From NCBI GenBank assembly GCA_023426425.1, contig JAFAAT010000052.1, positions 1 through 11,241 of the forward strand: DNA of 11,241 nucleotides, given 5' to 3'. The translations under genes and the position numbers were made by a program. This document shows positions 6,994 to 11,241 of this stretch, piece by piece. Under the pieces are notes generated by a model, which searched no databases, had not been told where the DNA came from, and worked only from the letters and a program-made list of their open reading frames with translations. Source of the DNA: Bacteroidota bacterium. Its GTDB lineage: Bacteria; Bacteroidota; Bacteroidia; Chitinophagales; Chitinophagaceae. The stretch's first letter is position 1; each line of letters begins with the position of its first letter.

Positions 6994-7218
6994 ATGGAAG
7001 ACGAATCAAGTCGCTTATCGCGTTTAGCCTATTTTACTTCGTTCGCTCACATCCGGGCGCTGCAGCTAAAGCTGGAGGCCATGGAGTCGGTGCTGGGAGA
7101 AATGGATCCTGCACTACAGGAGAAGTATATCACCCGTAGCAATGAGCTCCTGTCCACAGACACTGTATTGGCTGATTTCCGTGAGAAGATCAGGGGAATT
7201 GAAGAGTCTGAATCTTAA
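6994..7218 (+). CDS. Small helical acidic protein of unknown function
   Basis: This 74-residue protein is not recognised. I chose ATG 6994 because the frame upstream opens only with a TTG at 6958 and a hydrophobic extension that looks non-coding. The sequence is rich in Glu, Leu and Ser and almost free of Gly and Pro. Residues 15-50 and 57-71 look like amphipathic helices (for example HIRALQLKLEAMESVLGEMD), so a small coiled-coil or helical-hairpin protein is likely. There is no signal peptide, Cys or membrane segment. It is divergent from the DUF1801 gene (113 bases apart) and converges on the PKD/T9SS gene with only 17 bases between stop codons. It is the only complete plus-strand gene in the left 10 kb. 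Amino-acid composition looks protein-like, but conservation is unknown. Confidence 0.6.
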   Translation: MEDESSRLSRLAYFTSFAHIRALQLKLEAMESVLGEMDPALQEKYITRSNELLSTDTVLADFREKIRGIEESES

Positions 7219-7235
7219 GTTGCCTTCTTACTTGT

Positions 7236-9185
7236 TTACAGCTTTTGAAACTGCTTCCAAAGCACTTCTTTTTCTGTTATCACCTTCAGCAGGTATAGAC
7301 CAGTAGGTAGGTTAGAGACATCCAGCTCTGTGCTTTCACCCATCTGTTTCACTTGCGCCCTGTACACTGACTTTCCTGCCAGATCGGTGATGGATAATAT
7401 GGCTTCGGCGGGAGCTTTTACAATCAATACATCTGTAGCAGGATTAGGATACAGCACTACAGACTGATTAGAGGGCCTGGTATCTGACACATCGGTGAGT
7501 ATGGATATGGAGTAGTAGGCCGTATCAGTGCACCCGGAGGGATTCCTGGTTACTACAAGCATCACCTGGTAGGTGCCCGCATTCGGATAGTGATGCGTGG
7601 GTGCAATATCCGTACTGGTGTTTCCATCGCCAAAGTGCCAGTGATAACTATCTGCGAATAGAGTTCCTGAGGTGCTGAAGGTGATATGGTTGCCCGCGCC
7701 TGAAGGCATAGCTGTGATAGTGCCAGCAGTAGGACCATCACCTGGAGTGATGATCACCTGGTTGGATATGCGGTCGTTGATACTGGTGGGGCATTGGACA
7801 AGGCTTCTGTACCTCATGGCAGTGGTGGGTGCGACAACGATAGAAGACCCGGTGCCGGTGATGTTGGTAAACAGTCCACCTAAAGTTGCCTGCTGCCAGC
7901 GGATGTTGAAGCCGGTGGGGGCTGGGTTGACCAGCTGGATTGTTTTCTGAGTGCCGGGACAAAGTACGGTGTCACCTACGGCAGTTATGAGATTTTGGAA
8001 GCTTCCGTATCCGGGGCAGCCTACGGTTACGGTTTTGTACATAGTGTCGGAGCCACAGTCGCCGAAGGCGATGAGACGCACCGTGTAGGTGGAATCGGTG
8101 GAGTAGTAGTGCTGGGTGTTGAGGCCAGTGCCAGTGCTTCCATCGCCGAAATCCCATTGGTAGGTAAGTGCCTGCTGGGCATTTGCTGTAAAGGAGATAC
8201 TGGAGAGATTGGTGGTATGGCTGATCGAGTCGATAACGACCATTGTGGGGTTGATGCTGAACAGAGCACTGGGTGAGGTGGTAGCAGAGTTGGTGCAGGT
8301 GACCAGGCAGCGGTAGTCGGTGTGGCCTGAAGGTGCTACTCTCAGAAAGACTGAGTTGGCGCCTGTGATGTTGGTCCAGGATGTTGAGGCAACAGGCTTG
8401 GATTGCCATTGGTAGGTGATGCCGGGACCAGCTGAAGCATTGAACAGGTAAATTTTTGTGCTATCGTTGATACAAACGTCCGGACTACCTACTGCCTGTC
8501 CACCAGTGGGACTTCCGCTGCAGGCTACGGGTGGAGGGGAGTGATAGAAAACCATATTATTCCTCAGGGAGCCTGTAATAAGGTTATTGTTGTTGCTGCA
8601 ATCGCAGGCCATGGACTTATGGTCTGGGGTGGTATGGTGATAAAACATAGGGCCACCTGTCGTACTGTTTGGTGTAGCCTGCCAGGCGGTGTGGATTTCG
8701 AGGCTTCCGCCCATATAGACAAAGGGCGCATCGAACATGAAGGGTATCCAGCCCGGAACAGGAGGAAGGATAAGATTGGCACCGGCTGTGAACTGGGCTG
8801 CCAGGGTGAAACCGGCATTGAGAAAGGTGTTGAAGATGTACGGCCAGGAATAGTTCGGGAGATTGCTGTAGGTGGTTGCTGTGTCTCCTGAACGTACATA
8901 GATATCGAGCGTGGCCTGGGCGGTCGCACTCAGTGTGCCGTTGTTTTCCTTTTCAAATGCGAGGCCGTAAATTGTAGTCCCGGGGAAAATATTCAGTGTG
9001 GCCAGTTCAGGTTCTGTCAGAAGGGTGAAAGTTTTACCTGTGGTTGTGACGTTAACAGGGGAAAAGACCATGCTTGCGCCATTAAGAGTTCCGACGATGG
9101 TGTCGGTAACGATTTGGGCGGAGGCAGCATTGGCGAAGCCGCAGAGCAATAACAGGGAGGCTAGCGATGGGTAGAATCGTTTCAA
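7236..9185 (-). CDS. Secreted PKD-domain protein with T9SS type A sorting domain
   Basis: This 649-residue protein starts with TTG (9185-9183). An in-frame TGA lies 18 bases upstream with no ATG or GTG between, and the next Met (39) would remove the signal peptide, so TTG is the best start. Residues 1-23 are the signal peptide (Leu-rich core, ending ASAQ). Residues 24-215 form a distinct N-terminal beta domain with a Cys-Asp-Cys. Then come an Ig-like stretch (about 221-311), a PKD domain (about 313-388, YQWDFGDGS), a second Ig-like segment (390-480), and another PKD domain (486-563, WHFGDGN). Residues 577-649 are a type A T9SS sorting domain (LYPNPATDVLIVKAP, DVSNLPTGLYLLKV). PKD domains usually mediate protein or carbohydrate contacts on cell-surface proteins. 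It is probably a surface-anchored adhesin-like or binding protein. No enzyme domain is recognised. Confidence 0.92.
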   Translation of the reverse strand: MKRFYPSLASLLLLCGFANAASAQIVTDTIVGTLNGASMVFSPVNVTTTGKTFTLLTEPELATLNIFPGTTIYGLAFEKENNGTLSATAQATLDIYVRSGDTATTYSNLPNYSWPYIFNTFLNAGFTLAAQFTAGANLILPPVPGWIPFMFDAPFVYMGGSLEIHTAWQATPNSTTGGPMFYHHTTPDHKSMACDCSNNNNLITGSLRNNMVFYHSPPPVACSGSPTGGQAVGSPDVCINDSTKIYLFNASAGPGITYQWQSKPVASTSWTNITGANSVFLRVAPSGHTDYRCLVTCTNSATTSPSALFSINPTMVVIDSISHTTNLSSISFTANAQQALTYQWDFGDGSTGTGLNTQHYYSTDSTYTVRLIAFGDCGSDTMYKTVTVGCPGYGSFQNLITAVGDTVLCPGTQKTIQLVNPAPTGFNIRWQQATLGGLFTNITGTGSSIVVAPTTAMRYRSLVQCPTSINDRISNQVIITPGDGPTAGTITAMPSGAGNHITFSTSGTLFADSYHWHFGDGNTSTDIAPTHHYPNAGTYQVMLVVTRNPSGCTDTAYYSISILTDVSDTRPSNQSVVLYPNPATDVLIVKAPAEAILSITDLAGKSVYRAQVKQMGESTELDVSNLPTGLYLLKVITEKEVLWKQFQKL

Positions 9186-9253
9186 GATATAATGATTTAT
9201 TCACAAGCTACGAAAAAGCAGGAAAAGTAAATTGATCGGAAAGTGTATAGAGG

Positions 9254-9330
9254 TAATTCATAATTGATAATTGATAATTGGTAATTGGTAATTGGTAATT
9301 GGTAATTGGTAATTGGTAATTGGTAATCGA
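9254..9330. repeat. Heptamer tandem repeat (TAATTGG)n
   Basis: Eleven consecutive 7-base units: TAATTCA, two of TAATTGA, seven perfect TAATTGG (9275-9323), then TAATCGA. The degenerate edge units suggest slippage expansion in the middle. It sits about 70 bases upstream of the TTG start of the PKD/T9SS gene, so copy number could alter the distance to upstream elements. It is an AT-rich microsatellite and no protein should be read through it. The stretch 9186-9253 holds no further structure I can support. Confidence 0.95.
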
Positions 9331-9563
9331 GGGACAGAACGATGCAAGGTAGACCCGAATTTGACATAAGGGTAGCACCTACGGTGCACGACCCCCGTGA
9401 TTATGTTGATTGCTACAGAGCGGTTGCCCCTAGCGGGGCAGAACGGCGCGAGATAGACCCGAATTTGCCATAAGGGTAGCACCTACGGTGCACGATCCCC
9501 GTGATTATATTGATGGCTACAGAGCGGTTGTCCCGCAGGTGCGGGACAGAACGGCGGACGGTG
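9331..9563. repeat. Two ~105-base direct repeats containing nested hairpins
   Basis: Copy A (9337-9440, 104 bases) and copy B (9441-9548, 108 bases) are near-identical in their central parts, including the shared runs atagacccgaattt (gtagacccgaattt in A), taagggtagcacctacggtg and gctacagagcggttg. A third copy begins at 9549 (gaacggcg) and decays, and 9331-9336 (gggaca) is the end of an earlier copy. Each unit has hairpins: GCACC/GGTGC with loop TAC (9375-9387 and 9479-9491), TGCCCC/GGGGCA (9425-9440), and an 8-bp stem TGTCCCGC/GCGGGACA (9529-9548). The stem sequence differs between copies while remaining paired, as in families of structured intergenic repeats. No coding potential. Confidence 0.9.
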
Positions 9564-9981
9564 TTAGTTTTCGTCGGTACTCACCGACAAGAAATGTTTG
9601 CTGCCAAAGGTTACCAGGTATATCGTTAATATAAAACCTGGCACAAGTAATAAGCTGAGCCAGGAAAGGACATCGATAAATGGTCCGAGTATGACGAGTG
9701 CGATGGCCAGGAAAGAAAGCTGTTTGGGGAGGGTGCGTCTCAAGTAGCTGTTTACAGAAACTGAAACATGGCTGGTGGTATCGCCTTTCAGTTCCAGGTT
9801 GAAGGTCTTGCTCCGCACCCAATCTATTTTGAAATAGATTTTATGCTGACCTTCCGGCAGGTCGAGGGTAACGGTAGCATCATTTGCAATTTTAGCTGTA
9901 GGCTTTCCATCTACATAGAATCAGGTAGTGCCTGAGCGAATTAATCCATTCATTCTTCCTGGTGAATACTACTTTCGCCAT
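9564..9981 (-). pseudogene. Small membrane protein gene broken by a one-base insertion
   Basis: From ATG (9981-9979) the frame gives MAKVVFTRKNEWINSLRHYLI (21 residues) and then goes out of frame. Skipping one base near 9918 restores a continuous reading of YVDGKPTAKIAN onward to the TAA at 9564-9566. Without the lesion the product would be 138 residues. The N-terminal part (about 15-70) looks like a small beta domain that ends in LPEGQHKIYFKIDW, similar in style to PEGA-type modules. The C-terminal part has two hydrophobic segments (about 93-111 and 112-128) that should span the membrane, and a polar tail. A GTG at 9818 could start an 84-residue fragment, but the sense of the upstream codons argues that it is an internal position. 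It could be a real frameshift mutation or a sequencing error. Function unknown. Confidence 0.75.
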
Positions 9982-10092
9982 ACCACGAATATACGAATTC
10001 GCTTGGGGAAACAGGTAGCTTTGCCTCAGCAGTTGTTCTACGGCCTTTGGTTAAAGTTGCCTCTTAAACGCCGACTATCCTTAAGGTAGCGT

Positions 10093-10382
10093 ATGAAATT
10101 ACAAACAATTCTGTATGGAGTATTTGTCCTGTTCTGCTGCATTGGGTGCAGCAAGAGCAAGGAACCTGATTATACGCACCGCACCGCATAGTTTGAGAAT
10201 GTCACGACGGGCAACCCTCCGGCAGTTTGATAAAATGCGTCACCTACAATATCCGGTTGGGCTTCGGAATTTACAGCGATCCCTGGAACAGATATCATTC
10301 AGGTGCAACAGCAGCAATGATAGACAGCCTCTCAGAATTGCTACGAGCAACGGAGGCAGATATCATCTGTTTACAGGAAGTT
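10093..10382 (+). pseudogene. Remnant of a lipoprotein endonuclease/exonuclease/phosphatase gene
   Basis: ATG 10093 opens a 32-codon lipoprotein leader: a hydrophobic core and a lipobox-like CIG followed by Cys19, then SKSKEPDY, ending at TAG (10189-10191). The next codons continue as FENVTTGNPPAV until TGA TAA. Shifted to another frame near 10225, the sequence reads IKCVTYNIRLGFGIYSDP and, further on, LLRATEADIICLQEV (ending 10382). These are the first two motifs of the EEP (DNase I-like) superfamily: the Asn of TYNIR and the metal-binding Glu of LQE. After that the similarity stops and the frame closes at 10437-10439. So there are at least one nonsense codon, one frameshift and loss of most of the catalytic domain, which normally is about 250 residues. 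Intact versions of this layout are exported lipoprotein hydrolases. Inactive here. Confidence 0.72.
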
Positions 10383-10528
10383 CTATGTGTCTGTATTTTA
10401 GGAAGAGATGAGGGCGGTCATTATCTAAAAACTTTGTAATTTGACACTGCTGAGCTAAAGGGGTGCTGGTCAGGCGATTAGGGAAGTAGGCGGTAGGTGG
10501 GTTGCAAGCCTGTGGAAAGGGGGATGAC

Positions 10529-10649
10529 AGCAGGAAGTACTGGTGCAGTCAGGGAGTAATCGTGGAGTAGTCAGGGTGGACACTGGAAGTTGGTGTTCTG
10601 AAGGTGTTCTGAAGAGGTTCGGTAGGGGTTCTGTAGTTGTTCTGTAGCT
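10529..10649. repeat. Degenerate 11-bp tandem array
   Basis: The stretch reads as eleven consecutive 11-base units in constant phase. The right half is clearest: gttctgaaggt (10595), gttctgaagag (10606), gttcggtaggg (10617), gttctgtagtt (10628), gttctgtagct (10639). The left half is looser (ctggtgcagtc, agggagtaatc, gtggagtagtc, agggtggacac) but keeps the 11-base phase. Since 11 is not a multiple of three and the units are strongly G-rich on the plus strand, this is non-coding. It lies just upstream of the gene at 10738 and forms most of the 298-base spacer 10440-10737; bases 10440-10528 show only G-rich sequence and no gene. Confidence 0.65.
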
Positions 10650-10672
10650 CGTACCTTTTTTAGGGAGAAACA

Positions 10673-10708
10673 ACAGATGGCGCGAAAGGTAAAAATGCGT
10701 CCATCTGT
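10673..10708. repeat. Inverted repeat just upstream of the last gene
   Basis: ACAGATGGCGC (10673-10683) pairs with GCGTCCATCTGT (10697-10708) as an 11-bp stem with one bulged T and a 13-base loop. It ends 29 bases before ATG 10738. In the transcript it could form a leader hairpin; on DNA it could be an operator. There is no T-tract after it, so a terminator is unlikely. A TACCTTTT at 10652-10659, five of six to the -7 consensus, lies just upstream of it. Confidence 0.5.
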
Positions 10709-10737
10709 TCGAAGCAATATACTAAAAACTGATCTAA

Positions 10738-11241
10738 ATGGCAAGAAAAAAATCGTTCCGGCGGCCTCCTTGTCCTGATCCGGATTTGTATGAATGGGTG
10801 CAAAGAAAAGATGGTACCGGTTATTGGCGGCGCAGGCGGCAGCACATTCCGCTGAACACGAAGCTGGCGGAAAACAGCAGAAACATGGGGAAGGTGAGCC
10901 CGATCAGCAAGATGCTGGCAGACAGCTTTCGACCGCACCTCGGCACAATTGTGCCGGGGCACATCTTTAACAGGATCAACCAGGCGCTGATGTCGTGGAT
11001 GACCAAACACGGCAAGCTGGACCTGAAGGCCCTTCAGGGAATGGATTTCCAGGAGAAAACTACATTCCTTAAAGCTTTTGGGGGGCTGAAGATCGTAGCT
11101 CATCGAAACGTTGACAAAGAAGTGTATAGGGTGGAGCTGGCCATGCTTTATCCGTTTATCCAGGAATGGCCAAACAAGGGACTGAGTCATTATCGATATG
11201 GGCTGGTGTTGCTGAGGGGGAAATCGGCAAAGGACCGTCAG
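10738..11241 (+). CDS. Chitinophaga-type hypothetical protein, C-terminus beyond the right edge (partial)
   Basis: The frame opens at ATG 10738 and runs 168 codons without stop to the window edge. The N-terminus is strongly basic: MARKKSFRRPPCPDPDLYEW, then VQRKDGTGYWRRRR and a QHIPLNTKLAENS stretch. The pattern of basic leader, PPCPDPDLY and a W-R-R-R-R-Q motif recalls small hypothetical proteins I have seen in Chitinophaga and relatives, none with known function. The middle (about 48-110) is helical with scattered Lys, Met and Leu (SPISKMLADSFRP, IFNRINQALMSW), followed by a probable beta section (LKIVAHRNVDKEVYRVELAML). There is no signal peptide or membrane segment. The basic N-terminus would suit nucleic-acid binding, which is speculation. 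A reverse-strand frame over the same region looks like a shadow. Confidence 0.72.
   Translation, partial: MARKKSFRRPPCPDPDLYEWVQRKDGTGYWRRRRQHIPLNTKLAENSRNMGKVSPISKMLADSFRPHLGTIVPGHIFNRINQALMSWMTKHGKLDLKALQGMDFQEKTTFLKAFGGLKIVAHRNVDKEVYRVELAMLYPFIQEWPNKGLSHYRYGLVLLRGKSAKDRQ

Noticed and set aside
9258..9482. 74-codon minus-strand frame through the repeats
   Set aside because: Its C-terminus is a translation of the TAATTGG heptamer (Pro-Ile-Thr-Asn-Tyr-Gln-Leu repeats) and its N-terminus is duplicated repeat sequence.
9254..9548. CRISPR array
   Set aside because: Heptamers are contiguous without spacers, and the longer repeats are directly adjacent with internal hairpins, so there is no repeat-spacer pattern.
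10072..10100. Resemblance of ccttaaggtagcg...gaaatt to a conserved 23S rRNA stretch
   Set aside because: Only about 13 bases agree and then an insertion is needed; flanking sequence shows no rRNA similarity, so chance is likely.
10678..10779. Upstream ATG with a similar Met-Ala-Arg-Lys beginning as an alternative start for the last gene
   Set aside because: It is in another frame and ends within the first codons of the real gene; the likeness of the first four residues is probably chance.
10660..11190. 176-codon minus-strand frame opposite the last gene
   Set aside because: The plus-strand frame has the family-like basic N-terminus and remains open to the edge; the minus frame reads as a Pro/His/Arg-rich shadow.

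Overview
The window looks like chromosomal DNA of a Bacteroidota bacterium, most likely a Chitinophagaceae relative. The evidence is two secreted proteins ending in type A type IX secretion (T9SS) sorting domains, one perfect Bacteroidota-type -7 promoter box (TAnnTTTG), poor Shine-Dalgarno sites, and intergenic hairpin and heptamer repeats of a kind common in that phylum. The last gene also resembles hypothetical proteins I associate with Chitinophaga. The taxonomic call is inference. No tRNA, rRNA, CRISPR, transposase or phage gene was seen.

Left part (1-2371, minus strand): a secreted beta-propeller-like protein that runs off the left edge, preceded by a 548-residue secreted T9SS cargo protein. 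Centre (2537-6213, minus strand): a compact four-gene operon in transcription order kaiC, kaiB-1, kaiB-2 and a PAS histidine kinase, with junctions of -17, +8 and +2 bases. It encodes a double-domain KaiC-type ATPase that keeps both Walker A motifs, the catalytic glutamate pairs and, by hand alignment, hydroxyl residues at the KaiC phosphorylation sites. It also encodes two different KaiB proteins and a kinase without receiver or KaiB-like sensor domains. No kaiA or response regulator is present. The layout suggests a KaiC/KaiB switch or timer that signals through the kinase. Upstream lies a 331-base spacer with a strong hairpin, then a DUF1801 gene.

Right part: a small plus-strand helical protein of unknown function converges on a 649-residue minus-strand secreted PKD/T9SS protein that starts with TTG. 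From about 9254 rightwards the sequence looks like decaying or repeat-rich DNA. It holds a TAATTGG heptamer array, two ~105-base direct repeats full of hairpins, a small membrane-protein gene broken by one extra base, and the remains of a lipoprotein endonuclease/exonuclease/phosphatase gene. A degenerate 11-bp tandem array and an inverted repeat follow, just before a Chitinophaga-type hypothetical gene cut by the right edge.

The most interesting unit is the kaiC-kaiB-kaiB-kinase operon. Its components are known families, but the arrangement of two divergent KaiBs with a kinase lacking a KaiB-like sensor domain deserves study.
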